From: Prochlorococcus sp. AG-402-A08
Lineage (GTDB): Bacteria; Cyanobacteriota; Cyanobacteriia; PCC-6307; Cyanobiaceae
DNA: 64,000 nucleotides
NCBI GenBank assembly: GCA_003279585.1
Contig: QCHH01000004.1
Span: 1-64,000 of the forward strand
Reading direction: 5' to 3'
Shown: in pieces, positions 49,668 through 59,210 of the stretch
Layout of the letters: each line of letters starts with the position of its first letter
Numbering within the stretch: the stretch's first letter is position 1
The notes under the pieces: model-generated
Database searches by the model: none
The model's input: the letters and a program-made list of their open reading frames with translations, nothing else
Told to the model about the DNA's origin: nothing
Program-made: the position numbers and the translations under genes

Positions 49668-49880
49668 ATGTCCTTCGGAAATCGCTTTGCTCAATTGACT
49701 ACAGAGGCGGCAGAAAATGCAGCTCGACTTGTTCTTAGTCAACTATCTGAAAGAATAAGTTTTTCAAAGCATCCATCAAACAATGATGAAGAAATGGAGT
49801 GTTTGCAATTTGGCATCTGTTCTTATCAAACTCAACCACAAAGAGTAAATGTCTATGGTTTCTCAAATGAAATACATTGA
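49668..49880 (+). CDS. ECLQFGICS-family microprotein (copy 3)
   Basis: ...NNDEEMECLQFGICSYQTQPQRVNVYGFSNEIH. Confidence 0.7.
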   Translation: MSFGNRFAQLTTEAAENAARLVLSQLSERISFSKHPSNNDEEMECLQFGICSYQTQPQRVNVYGFSNEIH

Positions 49881-49996
49881 ACTAATTCTAATATTTTCGT
49901 CATTATCATTGACGTTTTTAGGTTTCTCTTTTCTCGCTATTTAAGAAAGAGTAAACGTTATAAAAATATTAGAATTGCTTTTTATTGCTGCATAAA

Positions 49997-50329
49997 TCAT
50001 TCATTATCAGAGTCCTCCAAAAGATCAGAATATTCCGATAACTTTACTATCGGCAACTCAGATGCGCTATTAGTTGATCTCACTAACAAAGCAGTTAATT
50101 CTGCTGTCCTTTTGTTACTAACAACATTACTACCATGAGCTGAAACTGCTGCTCCAGCGACAAGCGCAGAGATTGGCTTCCACCAATGTAAAGATTTTAA
50201 ATCGTTCTTCTGAACCTCGGCCAGGAAAAAACCTACCCCAAACAAAATACCAAATACAGCTCCTGACCATTGGCATATTTCGGCGGAAATAGATGTACTT
50301 TTTTCGGCAGCATTAATTTGGTCTTCCAT
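49997..50329 (-). CDS. Membrane protein
   Basis: 110 aa with two TM segments; C-terminus EYSDLLEDSDNE. Confidence 0.6.
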   Translation of the reverse strand: MEDQINAAEKSTSISAEICQWSGAVFGILFGVGFFLAEVQKNDLKSLHWWKPISALVAGAAVSAHGSNVVSNKRTAELTALLVRSTNSASELPIVKLSEYSDLLEDSDNE

Positions 50330-50532
50330 CAGGTAAAAATCGAAAGCTAAATTTGTGATTTCCTAATCTATATGAAAGCACTTTTCACATCTAATGAACA
50401 TGAGTAATTAATCCAATACAAGTTAGCTGTATAAAATAAGGTTAAATAATGTCTAATAAAAAACAAGCAAAGATATTCCTAAAAAAGAAAATGATAATGA
50501 AAAAAATATCAAAAGTAGTTCAGTAGTTTTCA

Positions 50533-50661
50533 TTACCACTCAGAATCTTCCAAAAGATTTGAATATAGTTCATAGTTAAAGAAAATATCTTCTTCCAAAA
50601 CTTCTTCCAGATCAACTCTTTTAAAGTAGGTCATGTCCATTAAAACATTTTTTACAATCAT
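50533..50661 (-). CDS. Acidic microprotein
   Basis: MIVKNVLMDMTYFKRVDLEEVLEEDIFFNYELYSNLLEDSEW. Confidence 0.4.
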   Translation of the reverse strand: MIVKNVLMDMTYFKRVDLEEVLEEDIFFNYELYSNLLEDSEW

Positions 50662-50853
50662 CTAGTAAAAGAAACAAAAGCGTGAGTGAGTGGTATTCGG
50701 TTTACATGGTTCGGTTAAATTTACTCATTGCTCTACTACATTCGACTTCAGCTAAGTTAAGGAAATAGATATGATGAAAATAATTTGCTTATCAACAGCA
50801 TTATGATCGAGTAACATTTATACTTTAAAAAAATTTGTTGTAATAATTTTTTC

Positions 50854-51177
50854 TTGTTAATTAATGCAAACTTAATTAATACATTTGTAGTTTCCCGATC
50901 GAGAAGAACATATAAAGGGGTTGACGTTTTTGCTCAATATTTTGCAAGTGCTTGCGAATAAGACAAGTTTGAAGGTTTCGAGGTCATTAAAAGAATTATT
51001 AATCCTGAAGGAGCCAATATATGGAGGGTTTTGAAAGCATACGATCAAAAGGTAGTTGGGAAATTGTTTCAGCTTTGATGTAAAGATTTTGGAAATAATG
51101 CTGAGGTCATTCCTGTTCTTACCGCTGGAGAATATCTTGCTGTTCATAAAGAGTTGGAACAGCAATCAAAGCTTTAA
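50854..51177 (+). pseudogene. Pseudogene of an approximately 107-aa protein with two in-frame stops
   Basis: ...TYKGVDVFAQYFASACE*DKFEGFEVIKRIINPEGANIWRVLKAYDQKVVGKLFQL*CKDFGNNAEVIPVLTAGEYLAVHKELEQQSKL*. Confidence 0.65.
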
Positions 51178-51271
51178 CTCAGAGGGTTGGTTTAAACAAA
51201 CCTTCCAAAATTTTACTCAAGGAAAAATTAAAAATTTCTCGTAGAAGTAATTTTTAATAGACACAAAAATC

Positions 51272-51445
51272 TTAACTCAAATGAAATACCTTATCGCTAA
51301 GTACAAAAATCAAAAGTCCGATTGAACTCATTGCAAGTAAAATTCCACCAAAAATAAGAGTATTACTTTTTTCAGGTTGTTGTTGTTCAAGAACTTTTTT
51401 AAAATTCTTGATATTTGATTTTTTTCTCTTATTTTTTTTACTCAT
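51272..51445 (-). CDS. Small single-TM protein
   Basis: MSKKNKRKKSNIKNFKKVLEQQQPEKSNTLIFGGILLAMSSIGLLIFVLSDKVFHLS. Confidence 0.5.
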   Translation of the reverse strand: MSKKNKRKKSNIKNFKKVLEQQQPEKSNTLIFGGILLAMSSIGLLIFVLSDKVFHLS

Positions 51446-52380
51446 AACCTTCAGAGTTATTTTTTTGATGGAGTGAAACTATATATAAACACAATTCTGC
51501 ATAGCTCCCACCTTTTCTTCTAATACCAATATTGTTCACCAATTATTGATTTTTAGAAAATACACTACATTTCCTAATAATTTTGACTTGCTCCATTTTA
51601 ACCACTAATTTCAGCAAATTCCTTTTAAAATTTTCTGGAAGTCCTCCTTTTAAGCGTTCTAAAATTTTGAGAACAGTGCTTCATTCAGAATTCTTACCAA
51701 TGAAAGAAAAAAGTAAATTTTTTCTTTCCCCTGCTTAAGATCCCAAAGGTCCTCCTTCATACACGCCTCAAAGTAGAGCTGGTATAAACAGTATTCTTAA
51801 CATGCACCACAATAGTGCAATGCCTAAAAATGCTTCTGAGTAAGTACCACCAGCCTCTCCTGCGACGCCGAGAAAAAGATTATCGACTTGTCGAACTGAA
51901 TACCACTGCGAAATACTATCCTTGGAGATGAAATCGGTTAGTCCAGAGCCCCCCCCCTCTGAAAGTGTTATTTGACAATTAGAAATCTCAAAAAATAAGT
52001 CGTCATTACTTAAGTGAATTGACCAAGATCACATAAAGCATAATTTAATTTAATTTCTAGCGATTAGATACAATAACCCTACAATCAGGAAAGGTGAGAT
52101 TAACAGTTTTTACCATTTATTACATGAGTCGATGTCAATATATTTTTTTGCTTTTTGATATTACCCAACGTATTTAATTGGACAAACTAAAACACATAAA
52201 ACTACTAAAGTAGTGTTTTCCCTCTCCCATTCGTCATTAGGAGGGTTTATGACTGTATATGTCGAGCAAAACTAGTTAAGTCTCTACACTCTCCTCATTC
52301 CAAGGAAAGAGAACCATAGCCTCTAACGCTTTCGAAAAGTATACAAAAAAACTATTACCTCACATACACACAAATTTTCA

Positions 52381-52515
52381 ATGTTTAAAATCTTCCGAAC
52401 AAAGTGGTTTAGATCCGCACCTGTTGTTGCAACACTATGGCTTTCAAGCACATCCATCATACTTATTGGAGTAAATAGCTATTTCCCTGACTATTTATTC
52501 ATGCCCATAAGTTGA
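52381..52515 (+). CDS. Small single-TM protein
   Basis: [44 protein letters not shown]. Confidence 0.45.
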   Translation: MFKIFRTKWFRSAPVVATLWLSSTSIILIGVNSYFPDYLFMPIS

Positions 52516-52782
52516 TCTAGGGTTGGATCTAAAACAAATGATTACGTAATTAAATCTATAACTCACGATAATGAGCATATATAATTCCTAGCAAATAATT
52601 CAATAAAATAGGTAGATTTAATTTCTTTAATAGTTCTGATGAAAACTGAGATTAGTGATTAACGACGGTGTGCAGTCACTTTCATATCCAATGGTGACCA
52701 GCATTCACAATAACTTTTGCTAAGCCAGTATTCCGAATTCAATAATTTCATATAAGTTTTGGCTGAACAATAAAAAATCAAA

Positions 52783-52953
52783 ATGCAAATTACTCCTCTA
52801 GCATTAGCTTTCTCAGAGTGGGGAATTGGAAGGTTCCCATTAGATTTAATTATTTTCCTATCTATAGTATTTATTTTTGCTTTGCCAGCGGGTATAAATC
52901 GAAAAAAGATTTTTGTTAAGGGTGATGCATTTACTACTAGGTTGAAAAGCTAG
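52783..52953 (+). CDS. Small membrane protein
   Basis: MQITPLALAFSEWGIGRFPLDLIIFLSIVFIFALPAGINRKKIFVKGDAFTTRLKS. Confidence 0.45.
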   Translation: MQITPLALAFSEWGIGRFPLDLIIFLSIVFIFALPAGINRKKIFVKGDAFTTRLKS

Positions 52954-52997
52954 TAAGGATACGATCATTGTCCTATCAATTCAGTAAGAATAAAAAC

Positions 52998-53159
52998 TTA
53001 GATAGTGGTCATGTAAGCAAGAAAACCAATAGGGACAAAAAGTAAGGCAGCGATAGTAAAACGGACAAATTTCCCTGTACCTGAATCTCTTGAATAATCA
53101 GTGAAATGCTTAGGACTATTCCACTCGGACCAGTTTTTAGGTCTTTTAGATGAAGTCAT
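52998..53159 (-). CDS. NWSEWN-family small TM protein (ORF extends to 53189)
   Basis: MTSSKRPKNWSEWNSPKHFTDYSRDSGTGKFVRFTIAALLFVPIGFLAYMTTI. Confidence 0.7.
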   Translation of the reverse strand: MTSSKRPKNWSEWNSPKHFTDYSRDSGTGKFVRFTIAALLFVPIGFLAYMTTI

Positions 53160-53824
53160 TTTTTGATGATTAAATTGCGTGATAAGCAACGGCTAAGAAA
53201 AGGGCCTTGCCTTATTCATTAACAAACCATAAAAACAACATTCTTTAAACGTAGTTCGGTCGAGGTAGTGCTAACCCTAGAGATGACTTCATTTTATTAA
53301 GACTGGACTTTCCTCAAAAGTGTATCGACTCACTAGACCTGCCATTTATTGTTATTTTTATTGACCATGACAAATACATTTACCACCCTTCCAGGCAGAG
53401 CATTTTTTCTTTTTGCACTTCTTCTTTTTCTTCTTATCTCCCATAAGAATTAGATTTTATTTTCTGATTTTAGTAGAAGATAATGTGCTTGTTGGAGTAT
53501 CAAATTAGAAGTGTTTATCAATAAAATCATTTATCAATTTTATCAGTAATAAGAGAAATACATTAATAAATAAGTTGAATTCAATTTTTTTGTTTGGAAT
53601 ACTGAACCAATAAACAATCACAAAAGCCAAAAATCGAAACAAAGAGTCCAAAAAATTTTGCTTTTCTGGCATATGCCAGATAAACAGGCTTATCTAATGA
53701 AACTTAGTAGTTAGCTTAACAACTGCAATAACTGATCTTCCAAAAGAAAAAGTTCATACTGTTACATTCAATACAATCAATTTCGATTCGTTGATACATC
53801 CTTCTATCCAACGACGTGATAATT

Positions 53825-53989
53825 ATGACTAAAAAACTCACCCATAGATATGCATTCACATTATTGAAGATGAAGAATGCTGAAGGCAGAAATGAATATA
53901 TGGATTTAGCAAGAGAAGCTAATCTCATATGGCATCAAATAGTTAGCCAAAAATCTAAGAACACGCCACGCATGAACTGCAGAGCATAG
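53825..53989 (+). CDS. RYxxLMxDA-family microprotein
   Basis: MTKKLTHRYAFTLLKMKNAEGRNEYMDLAREANLIWHQIVSQKSKNTPRMNCRA. Confidence 0.5.
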   Translation: MTKKLTHRYAFTLLKMKNAEGRNEYMDLAREANLIWHQIVSQKSKNTPRMNCRA

Positions 53990-54011
53990 TTGATTTATAT
54001 AAATTCTTTAA

Positions 54012-54320
54012 TCAAGCGAAAGCAGGATTTTTCACAACAACAGTATTCTTTACAATTTCAATCAACTTCAAAAATTGATTTTTAAGAAAAGATCCAAGAC
54101 CAAGATCAATAAGGATATGGAACACAAGGGAAATACAAAAAAGCGTATAAAAGATGAGATGACAAATGAAAATATTTATAAAATCATTTTTTTCATTAGC
54201 TTCCGTCTCATTCAAGTTTGATGGAACGAAATCAGAAAATGAATTTACACTTGCCGATTCAACCAATCCAAATGGCATTAATTCCTGGTCTTTTACTGTA
54301 GGAGCAGCAGTAGCAGTCAT
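54012..54320 (-). CDS. ICHLIFY-family membrane protein
   Basis: QELMPFGLVESASVNSFSDF...FICHLIFYTLFCISLVFHILIDLGLGSFLKNQ. Confidence 0.65.
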   Translation of the reverse strand: MTATAAPTVKDQELMPFGLVESASVNSFSDFVPSNLNETEANEKNDFINIFICHLIFYTLFCISLVFHILIDLGLGSFLKNQFLKLIEIVKNTVVVKNPAFA

Positions 54321-54583
54321 AACGCAAGCCTTAACTAAATCTACCCTACTTTCTTATTGATAAGTTTGGCTTATGTACTGATTATTTCGTTTTAAATCTT
54401 GTTCAAATAAGCTATTGTTTCAAGTTCTTTCTGCATCATGATTGGAACTTTTTGCACATCGAACCTGTTTTTTATTTTAGAAATCTTTTTTTTCAAGAAC
54501 GCTGTGATGAACATAAAATCTTATAATTTGTTCCATTAAATCGATAAAAAAAAAAGAATCAATCCGTAAGAATTACCAACAAA

Positions 54584-54604
54584 AAAAGAGGGCTAATGCC
54601 CCCT
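54584..54604 (-). terminator. Rho-independent terminator of 54633..54830
   Basis: GGGGGC-ATTA-GCCCTC followed by T7 on minus strand. Confidence 0.7.
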
Positions 54605-54632
54605 AATGAAATAGGCTGTCACCTTCTGAATT

Positions 54633-54830
54633 CTACTTCGTAAAAAGAGAGCTCTTCACTCCAGCTTGTTCCCACTTTTTAATTGTTGGCCTTAGGAATG
54701 ACATGGGTAGAGCTGTCAAAATTGCGAATGAGACAACAAGAATCAAGTCAGTAGTGAAATGATTTATTCCAAGGTCAGAGCCAGCAAGCCAAAGCCAAGG
54801 AAATGCAGAAGCAAATGAAGTAGTTAGCAT
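54633..54830 (-). CDS. Small membrane protein
   Basis: 65 aa ORF with own terminator. Confidence 0.6.
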   Translation of the reverse strand: MLTTSFASAFPWLWLAGSDLGINHFTTDLILVVSFAILTALPMSFLRPTIKKWEQAGVKSSLFTK

Positions 54831-54888
54831 AAATTCTCTTCAATCAAGGCAGAGCATATAAGAGCATAGCGTTCATTTTATTCTTTGC

Positions 54889-55071
54889 TTAGTAAAAATT
54901 ATCACTGCCTTTTTCATTGTTTGGAATGTAAGAACAGCCATGTGAAAGTGCAGACTCAATTTGATCAACAATTCTTTCCTTTGAGCAATCCATAGCTACA
55001 CAAAAAAGGATTGACGATAAGAACAATCCAAAAAGGTGTGGGTAGAGCAGCATTAACAAGACTGCCTGCAT
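54889..55071 (-). CDS. Secreted/membrane microprotein
   Basis: 60 aa; hydrophobic N-terminus, two Cys in the mature part. Confidence 0.5.
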   Translation of the reverse strand: MQAVLLMLLYPHLFGLFLSSILFCVAMDCSKERIVDQIESALSHGCSYIPNNEKGSDNFY

Positions 55072-55373
55072 TTATTTATTGAAGAAGGCAACTATTAATA
55101 ATCAAGACATTAAGACCAACTCACCAAAAAAACATTTCTAGCAGAATTGAAATTTTTTATGGAACTAGAAGTAATTCATAAAAAGCCAATGCCTAAATTG
55201 CATGCCGCAACAACATCAGCGAACCTCTGACATACATCAATGATTCTACTGAAACAGACGGAGAACCGTTTCCACTGAGAAAACCAAAATGCTTATAAGA
55301 AGTACACCCAGTACAAGTGAAGAGATCTAGTAGTTTTTATAATCGATTTTATATTCAAAATTTATAATTTTTT

Positions 55374-55670
55374 CTATGGTCTTGTTTTTTTGATCAATGA
55401 AATTGTTTCTTCCAAATCTAAACAAGGTTGAATAGATATATCCATCAATTTTCTCCAAGGATGCCAGAGTTTCCATATTGTATCTAAAGAATCAGCCCTA
55501 ACTACACAATGACCAGTCCCATTCTGAATCATGAAAACCCATGAATGAACCTCATAGGTTTCTGGCCTATTCTCTACTCCTCCTGTTTCGTACCATTTAA
55601 CCAACATATCGCCACCTATTTCTTGATCTTCTCCATCATTAAATTCATAAGAGATCAGATAACGCTGCAT
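55374..55670 (-). CDS. DUF3303-like protein
   Basis: MQRYLISYEFNDGEDQEIGGDMLVKWYETGG...ENRPETYEVHSWVF; ORF extends to 55697. Confidence 0.6.
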   Translation of the reverse strand: MQRYLISYEFNDGEDQEIGGDMLVKWYETGGVENRPETYEVHSWVFMIQNGTGHCVVRADSLDTIWKLWHPWRKLMDISIQPCLDLEETISLIKKTRP

Positions 55671-55815
55671 AACTAAAAGAAAAACAAACCAATACAACTA
55701 CTTTGCATAGAGTTATCAAAAATTCAATTAAATATGATCTTTCTAGAACTTTTTCATTATCAAATTTTAAGCTAAAAATTTATATTAAGTAAATATGTGT
55801 TTTCATACCAATCGA

Positions 55816-56205
55816 TTAGTAAGAACAACTATTAATGATAGTGTTTTTAATCAACTTATTATTAATGGGGTTTTCCCAATTTTTTACTTGCTTAAGATCA
55901 GCATTTGCTGGAAATTTACTAAATAATCTATTCTCACAATCAACAGCCATTAAAAAGGAGTCATTATTTATGACAGTTTGATCATGAGGGTCGATATCAG
56001 AGTGTTTAGCAATAACAGAAAGAAAACCTTTGTTATTATATTTGATTGAATTTGGATTTATAAATAGTAATTCATTATTTGTCCTAGATACTTCTAACCA
56101 TTCGATCTCGTCAGCAAATATCTTAAAAGAAGAAGAGAAAAATATTAAAAAAAAGATGCTACAAATTAGTAAACCTTGGCGTATATGATGTCGTAAAGTT
56201 TTCAT
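55816..56205 (-). CDS. Secreted protein, surface-adhesin E-like
   Basis: Signal peptide; EWLEVSRTNNELLFINPNSIKYNNKGFLSVIAK. Confidence 0.6.
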   Translation of the reverse strand: MKTLRHHIRQGLLICSIFFLIFFSSSFKIFADEIEWLEVSRTNNELLFINPNSIKYNNKGFLSVIAKHSDIDPHDQTVINNDSFLMAVDCENRLFSKFPANADLKQVKNWENPINNKLIKNTIINSCSY

Positions 56206-56442
56206 TATTTATAGCTATTTCTATAATTATGCCTACAGAAGTCAACCAATAAAAAACAATAACCTATAACTTATAGTAAATATACATAAATTATCTTTTC
56301 TTAAAAAGTTGAAGTCTTAAATCTTGACTCAATCATGAAGTAATTTCAATAAAAATTTATATCAAACAAAATTTTTAATTTCTTAAATACTAAGCTCTTT
56401 ATAAGCGCTATTGCTTATAAGCAACATCTCAAGACTATATTC

Positions 56443-56646
56443 TTACTTATAAAGCTGATTATATGAAAAGTGTTGCTCCATTTCTCTACCCAAAGAAAAA
56501 AGAACTTCATTAACTATTTTTAACTGCTTCTCCAATTCACTTCTCTTAAATTGCAGATCTACAAATCTTCTTTGCATTTCTGCTTGAGACCTTTTTACAT
56601 AATCATCTTTTTGTTTAGATGGGTTTGATGAGGCTTTGTTTTTCAT
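56443..56646 (-). CDS. Coiled-coil small protein
   Basis: 67 aa helical ORF. Confidence 0.5.
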   Translation of the reverse strand: MKNKASSNPSKQKDDYVKRSQAEMQRRFVDLQFKRSELEKQLKIVNEVLFSLGREMEQHFSYNQLYK

Positions 56647-56823
56647 AGTTATGACCTTAGTGTTTAGAGAAGAGAACCTTTATATCCTCTCCGAAGCTTT
56701 CATTGGTTCTTTGCGTTAGTAGTGTGTATATTTTTGATTTAATAGAAATAAACCCCAAAAGTAAATCCGTCTTAATGCGGGAGTATAAAAACCTCAGCTT
56801 TCTTGCCTCAGTAATTACAAGGA

Positions 56824-56969
56824 CTAGAAAACCCCGGGAATAATTTATCTAGGAATAGCATATGAACCTATGCCAGAAATAATTCCAATAATCGAAGACC
56901 ATCATTAGATTTTTCATCCTCGACAAGATTAAAATTCGAAGAAAACAATTGAGTAATACTTTTAATCAT
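56824..56969 (-). pseudogene. hli pseudogene
   Basis: MIKSITQLFSSNFNLVEDEKSNDGLR [frameshift] SIIGIISGIGSYAIPR*IIPGVF*, resembling ...QLVEDYTSYPEEAEKTNGRWAMIGMISLLVSYFTTGQIIPGIF. Confidence 0.6.
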
Positions 56970-57076
56970 TAGTTTTAAAGCAATTAAATAAACACTAATA
57001 AAAAATTTATAAAAATCAGTTTCAACAGCTACATTCAATAGTCAGCAGAAGTTATTACAACTATAAATAAATCAAA

Positions 57077-57122
57077 TATCTACAAAACAAAGGTATCAGA
57101 AAATACCTTCGTTTTGTAGATA
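57077..57122. repeat. Long inverted repeat (20-bp arms, 1 mismatch, 6-nt loop)
   Basis: TATCTACAAAACAAAGGTAT-CAGAAA-ATACCTTCGTTTTGTAGATA. Confidence 0.9.
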
Positions 57123-57480
57123 ACTTTAACTCTGACCTAGATTAAATAGGTATATTTTGGGGAGTCATTCATTAATGATTTACTCTTCTTAGAGATTTTA
57201 TTAATAGAAATCAAGGCCAAGTCAAAAGAAGATAAACCAATCTCATATTCAAAAGAAAATTCCTTGGCTATCATTTTTTGTTTAGTAATAATTACTTTTG
57301 GGGTATCCACAGAAATCACGTATATATATTTTCAATAAAAAATATATATTGCGCTTAGCAAGAGGTATAAAGACACTTTTATAAGTGTTCGTAAAGGCTA
57401 ATTACCATTAAAATTGTAATAAATCTACTATAAAATTCAGAATTCATCCCTAAAAATAGTAGTTTATCTCAATTTGATTA

Positions 57481-57759
57481 CTAAGAAGTCGCTTGAGTCT
57501 TTGTTTTTTTTCTCTTTGGTTTTTGAAGCTTATAACCAAATTCAAGAAGTTGATGATATGTCAATTTAGCTTGTAAAGCACTTAAAGATAAACGTTTTTC
57601 ATCATCTTTTTGAAGATAGAAATTGCCTCTATTATTATTATCTGTCTCAATAGTAATAAACTCTTTTCCTTTTTTAAGAATCCAAGGCTCCTTTAGATAA
57701 TTATCATTCTCCACATCAATCTCCCATGGAACTGATACTTGCTTCTTCTTTAATGGCAT
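57481..57759 (-). CDS. Hypothetical protein
   Basis: 92 aa ORF. Confidence 0.6.
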   Translation of the reverse strand: MPLKKKQVSVPWEIDVENDNYLKEPWILKKGKEFITIETDNNNRGNFYLQKDDEKRLSLSALQAKLTYHQLLEFGYKLQKPKRKKTKTQATS

Positions 57760-57858
57760 TTTGAAAAATTACATACCATATTTTTTATTTTACATGCAAC
57801 CCTGACATAATCCAGTTCAAGCTATTAATGCTGAAAGCCATAATCTTCATAAAGAGTA

Positions 57859-58062
57859 TCAAGACCTATTGAAGTTGAGATTTTTATCAGAATTTTTTTT
57901 TGTGTTATTTGGTCCAATTTTTATCCTAGATGCTATTAGTTGAGAGGCAATTGGGTTGACCCTATTCTCATATTTTCTTGATCTATAGATTTCAAATTTG
58001 CAAATATCATCACCACCGAGAAAACAATCATCAATAAAATCATCAAGTACTTGTGATGGCAT
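57859..58062 (-). CDS. Hypothetical small protein
   Basis: 67 aa ORF. Confidence 0.45.
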   Translation of the reverse strand: MPSQVLDDFIDDCFLGGDDICKFEIYRSRKYENRVNPIASQLIASRIKIGPNNTKKNSDKNLNFNRS

Positions 58063-58403
58063 TAAAAAAAAATTAGTTACACAATTAATGCGTCATTATG
58101 GAAGGCAAACAAGTGCGTCTTAACACCTAATTTCCTATTTATGGCTAAATCTCTTCACTACGCATTAATTAATCGGAACGATCTTATAAGATAGAAATTT
58201 TTAAACCGTGCATCCAGAACTTAAAGAGAGAAAAGTTGAGCAATTAAATATCATATGGTTCCTAAAACCGAACAAAAATCTAACACGCTCAAAAAGCCTT
58301 GAAGTCATAATTAATAAACGCTGGGGAAAGCACCAACGAGAGATGGGAGAGTTGTCCTGTATACAACCTCTCCTCTCAATGAATATTTACTAAAATTTCT
58401 TAA

Positions 58404-58634
58404 ATGAGTAGTCAGCACAACACCACACTTAATTTCTCACATGCTCCTTACAAGAAAAAAAATAATATAAGGAATGTTGATCGCGAGATAAAAATGGGAG
58501 AATTTAGGCTCAGATACGTACAACTTATGAGAGATGCTCATTTAACCCTTGGCAGCAAGAACGCAAATATTTTGATTAAAGAGGCTGAGGCTATATGGGA
58601 GCAGCTTAGTAATCCAAGAAATACTGTAATTTAA
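58404..58634 (+). CDS. RYxxLMxDA-family small protein
   Basis: LRYVQLMRDAHLTLGSKNANILIKEAEAIWEQL. Confidence 0.6.
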   Translation: MSSQHNTTLNFSHAPYKKKNNIRNVDREIKMGEFRLRYVQLMRDAHLTLGSKNANILIKEAEAIWEQLSNPRNTVI

Positions 58635-58847
58635 ATGACATAAAAAAATTGTTCAAGAAATCTTTGATAATTCATATCCCCGCAAAACATAAGATATTCG
58701 AATTATAGTATCTACAGTCATCTACACCTAAATGGTTAACTAAGATAATGCATATGGCTATAACCCCTAAACGACTATTAATTTCAGTCTTGGTAAATAG
58801 CATATTTTAGTCTTTATACATAACGAAACAAATGGCATGATCAGTCT

Positions 58848-59129
58848 ATGAAAAGATTAAATGATCTAAAAATTCTTTTTAATAGCTTTTTCAATAAAAA
58901 AAGAACGAAAAGAAGAGAGATGAAAAGAGTTTTCCAATGGAGAAGGTATGTTAAATGGAGAGATTTATCACCTGAAGAAAAACTTTCAGCCAAACGATTC
59001 TTATTAATTCCGATATTTGCTTATTTCATAATTGGGATCTTTGATCAGAATCTTTCCTTGATTGTTCTATTTCTGGTTGGTTACCTACTTTATAAGAAAT
59101 TTGAAAAAGGAGCTATTTTGAAAAAATAA
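58848..59129 (+). CDS. Membrane protein
   Basis: 93 aa, basic N-terminus, two TM segments. Confidence 0.6.
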   Translation: MKRLNDLKILFNSFFNKKRTKRREMKRVFQWRRYVKWRDLSPEEKLSAKRFLLIPIFAYFIIGIFDQNLSLIVLFLVGYLLYKKFEKGAILKK

Positions 59130-59210
59130 AATAATGCATTTTTGTCATTAAAAAACCCCTTCCGTAATGACAGAGAAGAGGCTTTTTTTTAGTTGATTTG
59201 AATACTTGGT

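Noticed and set aside
50872-51165. Minus ORF of 97 aa
   Set aside because: The plus frame reads as a coherent protein interrupted by two stops; antisense ORF probably spurious.
57373-57389. Short palindrome ACACTTTTATAAGTGT
   Set aside because: Short AT-rich palindrome expected by chance at this base composition.
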